Source: Nonomuraea basaltis (GTDB lineage: Bacteria; Actinomycetota; Actinomycetes; Streptosporangiales; Streptosporangiaceae). From it: a stretch of 64,000 nucleotides of DNA. Below are positions 52,363-62,200 of this stretch, one piece after another. How positions within the stretch are numbered: the first letter of the stretch is position 1; every line of letters starts with the position of its first letter. The notes beneath the pieces are model-generated. The model was not told the origin of the DNA, ran no database searches, and worked only from the letters and a program-made list of their open reading frames with translations. Where the stretch lies: positions 62,001-126,000 of the forward strand of contig NZ_VCJS01000001.1 in the NCBI RefSeq assembly GCF_005893125.1, written 5' to 3'. A program made the translations under genes and the position numbers.

Positions 52363-52929
52363 ATGACTCGGATCATCGCGGGGAGCGCGGGTGGCAGGCG
52401 GTTGGCCGTGCCGCCGGGGCGCGGCACGAGACCGACCAGCGATAGGGCGCGAGAAGGGATCTTCTTGACGCTCGATTCACTGTACGGACTCCGCGACGCC
52501 CGGGTCATGGACCTGTACGCCGGCTCCGGGGCGATCGGCCTGGAGGCGCTGTCGCGCGGAGCGGCCGAGGCGGTGCTCGTCGAATCCGACCCCAGGGCCG
52601 TCCGGACGATCAAGGCCAATATCCAATCCCTCGGCCTGGAAGGCGCCGGCGTGGTGGCCGACAAGGTGGAGCGGGCCCTGGCCAAGACCCCCGACGCCCC
52701 GTACGACATCGTCTTCGCCGACCCGCCCTACGCCGTGTCCGACAGCGAGGTCCTCAGGGTCCTGGAGTTGCTGCGCGACAACGGCTGGCTGGTTGATGAG
52801 GGGTTGGTGGCATTCGAGCGGGAAAGCAGGGGAAAAGCTCTGATGTGGCCTGAAGGGTACGTTGAGGAGAGGGTCCGTCGCTATGGTGAAGCGTCCGTTT
52901 GGTACGGTCGCGCCGCCGGGAACCCGTAG
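52363..52929 (+). CDS. rsmD: 16S rRNA (guanine(966)-N2)-methyltransferase
   Basis: 188 residues. It methylates G966 of 16S rRNA in the 30S subunit. 'MTRIIAGSAGGRRLAVPPGR' is the family start, the SAM site is 'VMDLYAGSGAIGLEALSRGA' and the catalytic N-(D)PPY motif is 'IVFADPPYAVSD'. An in-frame ATG three codons upstream (52354) is possible. It lies 14 bases before coaD, the conserved pair. Confidence 0.94.
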   Translation: MTRIIAGSAGGRRLAVPPGRGTRPTSDRAREGIFLTLDSLYGLRDARVMDLYAGSGAIGLEALSRGAAEAVLVESDPRAVRTIKANIQSLGLEGAGVVADKVERALAKTPDAPYDIVFADPPYAVSDSEVLRVLELLRDNGWLVDEGLVAFERESRGKALMWPEGYVEERVRRYGEASVWYGRAAGNP

Positions 52930-52943
52930 ACCTGGGAGGCGTC

Positions 52944-53420
52944 TTGCGCCGCGTAGTCTGCCCGGGGTCGTTCGACCCCATCACCAATGGCCATCTCGAC
53001 ATCATCGGCCGGTCGGCCCACCTGTATGACGAGGTGACCGTGGCCGTCCTCATCAACGTCGAGAAGAGCAGCCTTTTCACGGTGGATGAACGCATTGAGA
53101 TCCTGCAGACCGTGACCAAGGAGTTCGACAACGTCAAGGTGCGGAAGTTCCACGGCCTGCTGGTCGACTTCTGCAAGCAGAACGACATCCCCGCCATCGT
53201 CAAGGGCATCAGGGTGGTCAGCGACTTCGACTACGAGCTGCAGATGGCGCAGCTCAACTACCGTCTGTCGGGGGTCGAGACGCTGTTCATGCCGACGAAC
53301 CCCGAATACTCGTTCCTGTCCTCCAGCCGGGTGAAAGAGATCGCCAGGTACGGCGGGGACGTGTCGGGGCTCGTGCCCGATCTCGTCCACAAGCTGCTCA
53401 TCGAGCGACTCAGGGGCTGA
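52944..53420 (+). CDS. coaD: Phosphopantetheine adenylyltransferase
   Basis: 158 residues from TTG 52944, with GGGAGG before it. It adenylates 4'-phosphopantetheine in coenzyme A synthesis. The T/HxGH site is 'PGSFDPITNGHLDIIGRSA'; 'KGIRVVSDFDYELQMAQLNY' and 'YSFLSSSRVKEIARYGGDVS' are also diagnostic. Its TGA stop is part of a 13-bp perfect stem belonging to a tandem repeat element. Confidence 0.96.
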   Translation: MRRVVCPGSFDPITNGHLDIIGRSAHLYDEVTVAVLINVEKSSLFTVDERIEILQTVTKEFDNVKVRKFHGLLVDFCKQNDIPAIVKGIRVVSDFDYELQMAQLNYRLSGVETLFMPTNPEYSFLSSSRVKEIARYGGDVSGLVPDLVHKLLIERLRG

Positions 53421-53534
53421 ACGCCGAAGCTCGCTTCGGCGTTCAGGGTAACGAGCGAAGCTCGATGCCCTTGGGGGACGCCGAAGCTCGCTTCGGCGTT
53501 CAGAGAAACGAGCGAAGCTCGATGCCCTTGGGGG
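53417..53534 (+). repeat. Two 57-bp palindromic repeat units at the coaD stop codon
   Basis: Units 53421-53477 and 53478-53534 are nearly identical. Each contains ACGCCGAAG-CTCG-CTTCGGCGT and a second small hairpin CGAGC-GAA-GCTCG, then ATGCCCTTGGGG. In the first unit the stem extends to 13 bp (CTGAACGCCGAAG with CTTCGGCGTTCAG, 53417-53446) and includes the coaD TGA. Confidence 0.92.
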
Positions 53535-53538
53535 GTAT

Positions 53539-53558
53539 GCGGGGGGCATGCCCCCCGC
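53539..53558. terminator. Perfect 20-bp palindrome after the repeats
   Basis: GCGGGGGGCATGCCCCCCGC is self-complementary. It may act as a terminator-like structure or be the edge of the repeat element; no U-tract follows. Confidence 0.45.
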
Positions 53559-53627
53559 AGGCCTGCTATCCTTTCATTTCGGCCTTGTACGACGGCGATC
53601 GTTTTCGCCATGCCTAGCGAGAGCAGG

Positions 53628-54179
53628 ATGACTCACCACCTCGACCCCCGCTCACCTTGGGTCATCTCCACGCATGACCTGGGAAGGCGGCCAGGTTCGA
53701 TGCGGCAGATGACCCTGACCCTCCCGGCACCGGTGGATGTCGGCGTCGACATGATCGGTGTCCCCAAGGACGCCGAAGTCGGGCTGGACCTCCGGCTCGA
53801 AGCAGTGATGGAAGGCGTGCTCGTCTCAGGCACGGCGCAGGCCCCGCTCGCCGGGGAGTGCTCGCGGTGCCTCGACCCCGTCACCTCGGAAATCGAGGTC
53901 GACCTGCAGGAGCTGTTCTTCTACTCCAACGAGGACGCCTCGGAGGATGATTCGCTGCTCGACGGAGAGCTGCTCGACCTCGAGCCGACGTTCCGCGACG
54001 CGGTGGTGCTCGCACTGCCGTTGAGCCCGGTGTGCCGCGAGGACTGCGCGGGGCTCTGCACGGAATGCGGGATCAAGCTGGCCGAGGCCGGCGAAGATCA
54101 CCGGCACGAGAAGATCGACGCCCGCTGGGCGTCGTTGCAAGGTCTGGTTTCCGACAAAGATAACGATCAGGAGAAGTGA
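53628..54179 (+). CDS. DUF177 (YceD) family protein
   Basis: 183 residues from ATG 53628 (GAGAG upstream; an in-frame ATG at 53610 lacks one). DUF177 proteins, YceD in E. coli, lie next to rpmF and are linked to 23S rRNA/L32 metabolism. '[20 protein letters not shown]' and '[20 protein letters not shown]' give a cluster of Cys that may bind zinc. It ends one base before the rpmF start codon. Confidence 0.9.
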   Translation: MTHHLDPRSPWVISTHDLGRRPGSMRQMTLTLPAPVDVGVDMIGVPKDAEVGLDLRLEAVMEGVLVSGTAQAPLAGECSRCLDPVTSEIEVDLQELFFYSNEDASEDDSLLDGELLDLEPTFRDAVVLALPLSPVCREDCAGLCTECGIKLAEAGEDHRHEKIDARWASLQGLVSDKDNDQEK

Positions 54180-54180
54180 C

Positions 54181-54360
54181 GTGGCCGTCCCGAAGCGAAA
54201 GATGTCGCGGAGCAACACCCGCGCCCGTCGCTCCCAGTGGAAGACGACTGCTGTCGCCCTGGTGAGCTGCCCGCAGTGCCGTTCGCCCAAGCAGCCGCAC
54301 ATCGCGTGCCCCACCTGCGGCACCTACAACCGTCGTCAGGTCATCGAGCCGTCCGCCTGA
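54181..54360 (+). CDS. rpmF: 50S ribosomal protein L32
   Basis: 59 residues from GTG 54181, one base after the stop of DUF177. '[20 protein letters not shown]' is the bL32 N-terminus, and two CxxC pairs in '[20 protein letters not shown]' form the zinc ribbon (C+ form). The DUF177-rpmF pair is universal. Confidence 0.96.
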   Translation: MAVPKRKMSRSNTRARRSQWKTTAVALVSCPQCRSPKQPHIACPTCGTYNRRQVIEPSA

Positions 54361-54445
54361 TATTGACGTGATGCCGACCGGGTGCCATTGTGCCTCGGTC
54401 GGCGTTACCGTCTCAGATGCGTGCGGCGGCGGTTCGCCCGCGGCC

Positions 54446-54492
54446 GTGGTGGACGCCGGGGCTATGCATTACCCCGACGCCCACCACGTTTT
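54446..54492 (+). terminator. Terminator or attenuator between rpmF and rnc
   Basis: GTGGTGGACGCCGGGG pairs with CCCCGACGCCCACCAC (two mismatches) around a ten-base loop and is followed by GTTTT. A weaker hairpin, GCCGACCG/CGGTCGGC, lies upstream at 54373-54403. Either ends the rpmF transcript or controls rnc. Confidence 0.65.
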
Positions 54493-54545
54493 CGGGCATC
54501 TTCCGCAGCCGGCGCGCCGTGTGAAGATGTCCGAGGAGGAAGCAC

Positions 54546-55298
54546 GTGGGCGCAGGTCCTAAGCCGGTGGCCGTGGAGGTCGCCAAAGACGAGCTGGATC
54601 GGGTCCTGGCGGTCGGTCTCGACCCCGACATTCTCGAGCGGGCGCTGACGCACCGCTCCTACGCGTACGAGAACGGTGGCCTGCCCACCAACGAGCGCCT
54701 GGAGTTCCTCGGGGACTCGGTGCTGGGTCTGGTCGTCACCGACACCCTCTACCGCAACCACCCCGATCTGCCAGAGGGCCAGCTCGCGAAGCTGCGTGCC
54801 GCCGTGGTCAACATGCGCGCACTGGCCGACGTGGCCCGCAACCTGGGTCTGGGCCGGTTCCTGCGGCTCGGCAGGGGCGAGGAGGGCACCGGAGGCCGCG
54901 ACAAGTCCTCCATCCTGGCCGACACCCTCGAGGCCCTGATCGGCGCGGTCTACGTCGACAAGGGGCTCGACGAGGCGTTCCGGGTGGTGCACCTGCTGTT
55001 CGACCCGCTGATCGTCCGCTCGGCCTCGCTCGGCGCCGGGCTCGACTGGAAGACCTCGCTTCAGGAGCTGACCGCCTCCGAGGCGCTCGGCGTGCCCGAA
55101 TACCACGTCGAGGAGAGCGGCCCCGACCACGCCAAGTCGTTCACGGCGATGGTGCGGGTCGGCGGTGAGTCCTACGGCTCGGGCACCGGGCGCAGCAAGA
55201 AGGAGGCCGAGCAGCAGGCGGCCGAGGCGGCGTGGACCCGCATCAGGGCCCGCCGCGAGCAGCGCGAGAACCAGCGCGAGAGCCAGCCCACGGGCTGA
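54546..55298 (+). CDS. rnc: Ribonuclease III
   Basis: 250 residues, double-strand-specific endoribonuclease for rRNA and mRNA processing. The signature is '[20 protein letters not shown]' with catalytic acidic residues, the second acidic site is in '[20 protein letters not shown]', and a dsRNA-binding domain (about 165-240) has '[20 protein letters not shown]' and '[16 protein letters not shown]'. GTG start preceded by GAGGAGG. mutM follows 32 bases later. Confidence 0.96.
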   Translation: MGAGPKPVAVEVAKDELDRVLAVGLDPDILERALTHRSYAYENGGLPTNERLEFLGDSVLGLVVTDTLYRNHPDLPEGQLAKLRAAVVNMRALADVARNLGLGRFLRLGRGEEGTGGRDKSSILADTLEALIGAVYVDKGLDEAFRVVHLLFDPLIVRSASLGAGLDWKTSLQELTASEALGVPEYHVEESGPDHAKSFTAMVRVGGESYGSGTGRSKKEAEQQAAEAAWTRIRARREQRENQRESQPTG

Positions 55299-55330
55299 GC
55301 CACCCCACACGCGCAGAGGGCGAGGTCCAG

Positions 55331-56185
55331 GTGCCGGAGCTGCCGGAGGTCGAGGTCGTCAGGCGCGGCCTCGCACAGTGGGTCGTCGGCCGTGAGATCG
55401 CCGCGGCGGAGGTGCTGCACCCCCGTGCCATCAGGCGTCACGTGCCCGGGGCCGACGAGTTCACCGCGCGGCTCAAGGGCCGCACGGTGCTGTCCGCCGA
55501 GCGCCGCGGCAAGTACCTGTGGCTCCCGCTGTCGGGTGCCCAGGAGGCCCTCCTGGCCCACCTGGGGATGAGCGGCCAGCTGCTCCTGGTGGACCAGGAC
55601 GCGCCGCCGGAGAAGCATCTGCGGGTCCGCCTCCGTTTCGAGGACGGCGGCGCCGACCTGCGCTTCGTCGACCAGCGTACGTTCGGGCACGTCATGCTCA
55701 CCTCCTTGGCGGGCGGCGTGCCCGAGCCGATCTCCCACATCGCCCCCGACCCGTTCGAGGCGGCATTCGACGGGCCCGAGTTCGCCCGCAGGCTCAGGGC
55801 CAGGCACACCGAGATCAAGCGGGCGCTGCTCGACCAGTCGCTGATCAGCGGCGTCGGCAACATCTACGCCGACGAGGCGCTGTGGATCGCCAAGCTGCAC
55901 TGGGCCCGGCCCACCCATACGCTCACACGCCCCAAGATCACCGAGCTGCTCGCCGCCGTGCGCACGGTCATGGCCGCGGCGCTCCATCAGGGCGGCACGT
56001 CGTTCGACAGCCTCTATGTGAACGTCAACGGTGAGAGCGGCTACTTCGACCGCTCCCTGGAGGTATACGGCCGCCGCGACCTGCCGTGCTCCCGCTGCGG
56101 CACCTCGATCAGGCGTGAGGCGTTCATGAACCGGTCGTCCTACTCCTGCCCCAGATGCCAGCGACGGCCGCGGCCAGCACACTGA
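55331..56185 (+). CDS. mutM: Formamidopyrimidine-DNA glycosylase (Fpg)
   Basis: 284 residues from GTG 55331. It excises 8-oxoguanine and cleaves the strand. After Met removal the catalytic Pro and Glu are '[13 protein letters not shown]'; the helix-two-turn-helix has '[20 protein letters not shown]', and the zinc finger is '[20 protein letters not shown]' plus 'CPRC'. Its last 62 bases overlap the convergent MFS gene. Confidence 0.95.
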   Translation: MPELPEVEVVRRGLAQWVVGREIAAAEVLHPRAIRRHVPGADEFTARLKGRTVLSAERRGKYLWLPLSGAQEALLAHLGMSGQLLLVDQDAPPEKHLRVRLRFEDGGADLRFVDQRTFGHVMLTSLAGGVPEPISHIAPDPFEAAFDGPEFARRLRARHTEIKRALLDQSLISGVGNIYADEALWIAKLHWARPTHTLTRPKITELLAAVRTVMAAALHQGGTSFDSLYVNVNGESGYFDRSLEVYGRRDLPCSRCGTSIRREAFMNRSSYSCPRCQRRPRPAH

Positions 56186-57275
56186 GCACCGCTCCCAGCC
56201 ACATCACGGCGGAGATCGACACGCCGTCCACGATCCGCCCGCCGGCCAGCGAGCCGAGCGCGATGGACACGTTGAACGCGCCGACGAACAGCGCTGTGCC
56301 CAGCTCGCCGCCGCCCTCCCGCATGATCCACAGCTGCAGGGTCACCCCCACGCCGCCGTAGCCGAGCCCCCACACCACGAGTACGGCCAGCGGCAGGCCG
56401 ATCAGCGGCAGCGCCGCGGTGGCCAGGGCCATCAGGGCGGCCAGGGTGATCAGGACCGGCTTGGGGTTCCTGGCCGCCCTGGCGCCGGCGGCGAAGTTGC
56501 CGAGCACGCCCGCGGCGCCGTACAGGAGCAGGGCCGTGCCGACGAGCCCGGGACCGGCGTGCGAGACCTGCTCCAGGAACGGCCGGACGTAGGTGTAGGC
56601 CGCGAAGTGGCCGGACACGATCAGGACGGTCAGCACGAGGACGACCTTGAGCGGCCCGGAGAGCCGAAGCGCGCCCCTGCGGGCGGGAGCCTCGCCGGGC
56701 AGCGGCGGCAGCGTCGTGGCCAGGAGCGCGACCAGGGCCAGGGCCAGCACGCCCATCGCGGCGAACGCCGCCCGCCACCCCGCGAACGACGAGACGAACG
56801 TCGCCGCGGGCACTCCCAGCACCGACGCCACCGACACCCCGGCCAAGATGATCGACGTGGCCCGCCCGACGTGCCGCTCCGGCGCCAGCCGCGCGCCGAG
56901 ACCCGCCGCGAACGCCCAGAACCCGCCGATGCTCACGCCGGTCAGCAGCCGGGCGGCCAGCATGACCGGATAGCCGGGCGCCAGCGCGCCCGCCAGATTG
57001 GCCACCGCCAGCAGCGCCATCAGCCCCAGCAGCACGGCCCGCCGGTCGAGCCGGCGCGTGGCGATCGCCAGCACGGGCGCGGAGACGGCGGCGACCAGCC
57101 CGGGCGCGGACATCATCAGCCCGGCCGTGCCGGGGGACACGCCGAGGTCGGAGGCGATCGAGGTCAGCAGGCCTACAGGAAGCATCTCGCTGGTCACGAT
57201 GGTGAAGGTGCCTATCGCGACCGAGGACACGGCGAGCCGGCGCGCCCGTACGGGGGTGGGAACAAGGGTTGTCAT
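56124..57275 (-). CDS. MFS transporter, AraJ/DHA1 type
   Basis: 383 residues with 12 membrane helices. '[20 protein letters not shown]' and '[20 protein letters not shown]' match the DHA1 drug/arabinose efflux group (AraJ, YdhP, SotB). ATG 57275 leaves a 13-residue N-tail. It is divergent from a LysR regulator with a T-N11-A palindrome between them, and overlaps mutM by 62 bp at its 3' end. Confidence 0.88.
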   Translation of the reverse strand: MTTLVPTPVRARRLAVSSVAIGTFTIVTSEMLPVGLLTSIASDLGVSPGTAGLMMSAPGLVAAVSAPVLAIATRRLDRRAVLLGLMALLAVANLAGALAPGYPVMLAARLLTGVSIGGFWAFAAGLGARLAPERHVGRATSIILAGVSVASVLGVPAATFVSSFAGWRAAFAAMGVLALALVALLATTLPPLPGEAPARRGALRLSGPLKVVLVLTVLIVSGHFAAYTYVRPFLEQVSHAGPGLVGTALLLYGAAGVLGNFAAGARAARNPKPVLITLAALMALATAALPLIGLPLAVLVVWGLGYGGVGVTLQLWIMREGGGELGTALFVGAFNVSIALGSLAGGRIVDGVSISAVMWLGAVLSVLAAAVAGIWGRSRTTGS

Positions 57276-57334
57276 GCCGCTCAGCCTTCTGCCCGCCCGC
57301 CTGCGGGAACAATGGCGAAGGCCGAAGGCTTGGT

Positions 57335-57347
57335 TTAGGTGAGCTAA
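57335..57347. promoter_or_regulatory. LysR-type operator
   Basis: TTAG-GTGAG-CTAA is a perfect inverted repeat of the T-N11-A form used by LysR regulators, located between the divergent MFS and lysR genes, 12 bases before the lysR start. Confidence 0.6.
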
Positions 57348-57359
57348 GCGATCCCGGAG

Positions 57360-58256
57360 GTGGAGATGGAGTTCAGGGAGCTGGAGTGCTTCCTGGTGCT
57401 CAGCCAGGAGCTGCACTTCGCCCGTACGGCCGAGCGCCTCTACCTGTCACCGGGCCGGGTGAGCCAGCTCATGCGCTCCCTGGAGACCAGGATCGGCGCC
57501 AGGCTCTTCAACCGCACCAGCCGCCGCGTACGCCTGACACCCCTCGGCGAACGCTTCCTGGCCGACCTGAGGCCCTCCTACGACGGGCTGGCGGACGCCG
57601 TGAGCCGGGCCAAGGCCGCCGCCCGCGAGGTGACGGGCGTGATCAGGGTCGGCTTCCTGGCCACGCCCACGGACGCCGTCACGGGCAGCGTACGGGCCTT
57701 CGAGCGCCGCTACCCGGGGTGCGAGGTAGAACTGGTGGAGATCCCGCTCTCCGACCCCTTCGGCAAGCTGCGTGCCGGGCAGGTGGACATCGCCTTCACG
57801 CTGCTGCCGGTGGACGAGCCCGACCTGGTCACCGGCGCGGCCCTGAACCGGGTCCCCTACCAGCTCGGCGTCTCCGTGCGCCATCCGCTGGCCGGGCGCG
57901 CGAGCATCGGCGCGGAGGAGCTGGCCTCCGTTCCCCTGATCGGACTGGCGGGCCCGGCTCCACGCTGGTGGCGCGAGCGGTTGGCACCCTCCGTAACCCC
58001 TTCCGGCCGTCCGATTCCCCGGGCCGGTATGGTCGCCACCACCCAGGAGGGCCTCACGCAGGTGGCGCTCAACCGAGGCGGCGAGCTCTTATGCGCACCT
58101 ACGGCGGCCTACCACAGGCGCCCCGACATAAGTTTCGTTCCGGTCACGGGCCTGCCTCCGTCGATCTTGGGGCTGGCCTGGGTGAGGGCGGCGGAGACGG
58201 CGGCGGTGAGGGCGTTCGACGGGGCGGTCTCAGAAGTCGGCATGAGATCGCTCTAA
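57360..58256 (+). CDS. LysR family transcriptional regulator
   Basis: 298 residues. The helix-turn-helix is 'ELECFLVLSQELHFARTAER' and 'LSPGRVSQLMRSLETRIGAR'; the substrate-binding domain covers about 90-290. The start is GTG 57360 or ATG 57366. It probably controls the divergent MFS exporter through the palindrome between them. The last eight codons (SEVGMRSL and stop) are contributed by the 37-bp repeat element, so the native C-terminus has been replaced. Confidence 0.9.
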   Translation: MEMEFRELECFLVLSQELHFARTAERLYLSPGRVSQLMRSLETRIGARLFNRTSRRVRLTPLGERFLADLRPSYDGLADAVSRAKAAAREVTGVIRVGFLATPTDAVTGSVRAFERRYPGCEVELVEIPLSDPFGKLRAGQVDIAFTLLPVDEPDLVTGAALNRVPYQLGVSVRHPLAGRASIGAEELASVPLIGLAGPAPRWWRERLAPSVTPSGRPIPRAGMVATTQEGLTQVALNRGGELLCAPTAAYHRRPDISFVPVTGLPPSILGLAWVRAAETAAVRAFDGAVSEVGMRSL

Positions 58257-58325
58257 CGCAGCGGTCTCAGAAGTCGGCATGAGATCGCTCTAACGCAGCG
58301 GTCTCAGAAGTCGGCTCTAACACGG
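58226..58325 (+). repeat. 37-bp tandem repeat, two and a half copies, overlapping the lysR end
   Basis: GGTCTCAGAAGTCGGCATGA and the following bases form a 37-bp unit at 58226-58262 and again, identically, at 58263-58299. A third copy lacks the CATGAGATCG core. The lysR TAA lies in the first unit. A diverged copy is at 15636-15676. Confidence 0.92.
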
Positions 58326-58387
58326 CGGGGGTGGGGCAGGCGCTGGGGGCGGAGGCCCTGGGCGCTTGAGACCGAGTAGGAGGAAAA

Positions 58388-58675
58388 ATGGCAGAAAATC
58401 CGGAAAACACCAGGCTAACCGCATGGGTCCGGGGGAGGGTCCAGGGTGTGGGGTTCCGCTGGTGGACCCGCTCCAGGGCACTGGAGCTGGGTCTGGCGGG
58501 ATGGGCGCGCAACACCGAGGACGGCCGGGTGGAGGTCGTCGCGGAGGGGCCGCGCGAGGGCTGCGTCAAGCTGCTGGAGCTGCTGAGAGGTTGCGACACG
58601 CCGGGCAGGGTGGATGGAGTAGTGGAACAGTGGAGCGAACCCCGAGGTAGTTTGGGCGGGTTTGTAGAGCGGTAG
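58388..58675 (+). CDS. acyP: Acylphosphatase
   Basis: 95 residues. It hydrolyses acyl phosphates such as 1,3-bisphosphoglycerate. The phosphate cradle and catalytic Arg are in '[13 protein letters not shown]' and the catalytic Asn is in '[13 protein letters not shown]'. TAGGAGGA precedes ATG 58388. It lies in the usual place upstream of smc. Confidence 0.95.
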   Translation: MAENPENTRLTAWVRGRVQGVGFRWWTRSRALELGLAGWARNTEDGRVEVVAEGPREGCVKLLELLRGCDTPGRVDGVVEQWSEPRGSLGGFVER

Positions 58676-58865
58676 CCGCTTTCGTTAAACCGGCCAAACA
58701 GGGTATAGTTGTATGTTGGGAGTGCCCATCAGTAGGGCGCAGCGGTTTGTTCGACTTGACCGCCCACACTGCCGGTGCGACTCTTGTTAGGTACCACGCG
58801 CACCCCTCCCGCGGAATCGAAGTGCGCGAACCAGTCTGGTCACTCAGCGTGGAGGACCCTTTACC

Positions 58866-59060
58866 ATGGCGAAGGCTCTACTCGGCCACGTCGGCGGTCC
58901 TGACCCTCGGATGGTCTCGGAGATGCGCCGCCTGCAGCAGCGTATCCGGGATCTGGAGGCAGAACTCATCCGACTTCAGGCCACGAATGACGCTCTTGCG
59001 GCGCAAACCCGCGACGAGGCACTCAGTCGCATGCAAGAGCGCGAGCCGGCACTCACCTGA
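58866..59060 (+). CDS. Small coiled-coil protein upstream of smc
   Basis: 64 residues: a short N-terminus (MAKALLGHVGGPDPRMVSEM) then a heptad-like helix 'RRLQQRIRDLEAELIRLQAT' rich in Leu, Arg and Glu. GTGGAGGA lies upstream. Small proteins of this type are widespread at this place in actinomycetes; function is unknown. A terminator follows. The preceding interval has a candidate -10 TATAGT near 58703. Confidence 0.75.
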   Translation: MAKALLGHVGGPDPRMVSEMRRLQQRIRDLEAELIRLQATNDALAAQTRDEALSRMQEREPALT

Positions 59061-59082
59061 GAGTGATCGGAGCGCAAGACCC

Positions 59083-59115
59083 AGGGACGTCTCGGAGAGG
59101 CGTCCCTTGTTATTT
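59083..59115 (+). terminator. Intrinsic terminator after the coiled-coil gene
   Basis: AGGGACGTCTC pairs with GAGGCGTCCCT (one G-U) around GGA, followed by TGTTATTT. Confidence 0.8.
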
Positions 59116-59227
59116 CTCCTGATAAGGAAAGCCCTGGTCAAGACGGTCCCGGACTGTAGATGCCCACGTGGGGCAGTGAGGACCAGTAGTCTTTTCCGAA
59201 GTCCGTGTCAGGAGAAGGGGGCCGCGC

Positions 59228-62200
59228 TTGTATTTGAAGACCCTCACCCTGCGCGGCTTCAAGTCCTTCGCCTCCGCCACCGCCCTCCGGTTCGAGCCGG
59301 GCATCACCTGCGTGGTGGGTCCCAACGGCTCCGGCAAGTCCAACGTCGTCGACGCTTTGGCCTGGGTCATGGGCGAGCACAGCGCCAAGTCGCTGCGCGG
59401 CGGCAAGATGGAGGACGTCATCTTCGCCGGCACCTCCTCGAGGCCGCCGCTCGGGCGCGCCGAGGTGACGCTGACCATCGACAACTCCGACGGCGCGCTG
59501 CCGATCGACTACACCGAGGTCACGATCAGCCGGCTGATGTTCAGGTCGGGGCAGAGCGAATACGCGATCAACGGCGACACCTGCCGCCTGCTGGACATCC
59601 AGGAGCTGCTGTCCGACTCGGGCATCGGCCGCGAGATGCACGTCATCGTCGGCCAGGGCCAGCTGGACGCCGTCCTGCACGCGGGTCCTGAGGACCGGCG
59701 GGCGTTCATCGAAGAGGCCGCAGGTGTGCTCAAGCACCGCAAGCGCAAGGAAAAGGCGCTGCGCAAGCTGGACGCCATGCAGGCCAACCTGACCCGCGTC
59801 CAGGACCTCGCCACCGAGCTGCGCCGCCAGCTCAAACCGCTGGGCAGGCAGGCGGAGATCGCCCGCAAGGCCGCCGTCATCCAGGCCGACCTGCGCGACG
59901 CCAGGCTGCGGCTGCTGGCCGACGACATGGGCATCCTGCGTACGACGCTGGAGCGCGAGGCCGCCGACGAGGCCGCGATCATGGCCAGGCGCACCCAGGT
60001 GGAGACGGAGCTGGCCGAGGCCCAGCAGCGCGAGACGGCGCTGGAGACCGCCGAGGCCGAGGCCCAGCCTAGGCTGGCGGCCGCCCAGGAGACATACTTC
60101 AGGCTCTCGTCGCTGCGCGAGCGCATCACCGGCCTGGAGCAGCTCGCCGCGGAGCGCCACCGGCACGCCCTCGACGCGGCCGCCATCGAGCGCCGCGGCC
60201 GCGACCCCGAGGACCTCGAACGCGAGGCGGCCGGGGTGCGCGAGCAGGAGCTGATCCTCAAGGCCGAGCTGGAGCAGGCGCAGGAGCTGCTGGAGGAGGC
60301 CGTCCAGCGGCGGGCCGCCGGCGAGGCCGAGCTGAGCGCCGAGGAGCAGCGGCTGGCGCTGGCCGCCAGGGCCGCCGCCGACCGCCGCGAGGGGCTGGCC
60401 AGGCTCCGCGGCCAGGTCGACTCCGTTCGCAGCCGGGCCCGCGCCGCCGAGGACGAGATCGGGCGGCTCCAGCAGGCCGTGGCCGGCGCCGCCGAGCGCG
60501 AGCGGCAGGCCAGGGAAGACCTCGAGGCGCGGCGGCAGGAGGAGCCCGCGGTCGATCCCGCGCTCGCTGAGGAGCTGGCCACGGCGCAGGCCCTGGTCGA
60601 GGAGGCCAGGGCGGTCGCCGACGAGGCCCGGGTCGCGGCGGAGGAGGCCAAGTCGGCCCTGGACGCACCGCGCGCCGCCCTCCAGTCCGCCAAGTCGGGC
60701 GTCGCGACGGCGCGGGCCGCCGACCAGGAGGCGCAGCGCTCGGTGGCCGCCCTGCGGGCCCGCCGGGACGCGCTGGAGCTGGGGCTGGCCAAGGGCGACG
60801 GCGGCGCGGCCCTGCTTGAGGCCGACCTGGCCGGGGTGCTCGGACCACTGGCCGCCTCGATGCAGGTCACGCCGGGGGCCGAGCTGGCGGTGGCCGCCGT
60901 GCTGGGTCCCATCGCCGAATCGATCACCGTCAAGACCCTGGACACCGCCATCGAGGCCCTCGACCTGCTGCGCACCCAGGGCGCGGGCCAGGCCACCCTC
61001 CTGGTGGCGCTCCCCGCGGGCGGAGAAGACGACCACCCCCTGGTCCTGGACGACTCCACCGGCGCCGACTCGGCGGGCGGCTCCCCGGCGGCGCCCGGCG
61101 GGGGCAGGCGCCCGCGCACGGCGGCTCCTGAGGGCAGTCAGTGGGCCGCCGACCTGGTCACGGTTCCTGAGCATCTGCGCCCCGCCCTCGACCACGTGCT
61201 CAAGGACGTCGCCGTCGTGGACGACCTGGAGACGGCACGCGCGCTCGTCGAGCGTCACACCGGCATCAAGGCCGTCACCAAGGCGGGTGACGTGGTCGGC
61301 GCGCACCTGGCCAGCGGCGGGTCCGAAGGGGGCATCTCCGTGCTCCAAGTACGGGCGGCGTTCGACGAGGCCGTCAGGGACCTGGCGGAGGCTGAGAGCA
61401 GGGCTGAAGAGACCGCCGTGGCCCTGGACGAGGCGATCGAGACCGAGCAGGCCGCTCAGGCGGCGCTGGAGGCCGCACAGGCGCAGGTCAGCGAGGCCCA
61501 GACCGCCGTCACCACCGCCCAGGCCGGCGTCAGCGCCGCCCAGGGCACGCTCGACCAGGTCAGGGGCCGCCAGCGGGAGGCGGACCAGCGCACCGCGGCC
61601 GCCGCCAAGGAGCTGGCCCAGCTCGAGGCCGCCGCCGACGCCGCCCGTGCCGAGGCCGAGCGGCTGTCCGGGAGCGTCACGAGGGCGGAGGAGGCCCGCG
61701 CCGAGGGCCTGGAGGAGCTGGCCGATCTGGAGATCCGGCTGGCCGAGGCCGAATACGCCCAGGAGCTGGAGTCCGAGCCCACCACCGACCTGCGCGACGA
61801 GCTGGCGAGCGCCTGCGAGGCCGCCAGGCAGCGGGAGATGGACACCCGCCTGCAGGTCCGTTCCGCCGAGGAGCGCGTCAAGGGCATCGACGGCCGCGCC
61901 GACGCGCTCATGCGCGCCGCCGCGCGAGAGCGCGAGGAGCGCGCCCAGGCGGCCGCTCAGCGCGCCAGGCGCCGGCGGCAGGCCGCCGTGGCGGAGGCCG
62001 TCAGCAAGGGCGCCAAGCAGGTGCTCAGGGCCCTGGCCGAGTCCGTCCAGCTCGCCTCCAGGGAGCGCGACGAGGCCGACCTCGCCAGGGTCGCGATCGA
62101 CGCCGAGCTCAAGCAGGTGCGCCTGCGCGTGCGCGAGCTCGGCCAGGAGCTCGACAAGCTGGTCAACCGCGTACACGGCAGTGAGGTCGCCCGCACCGAG

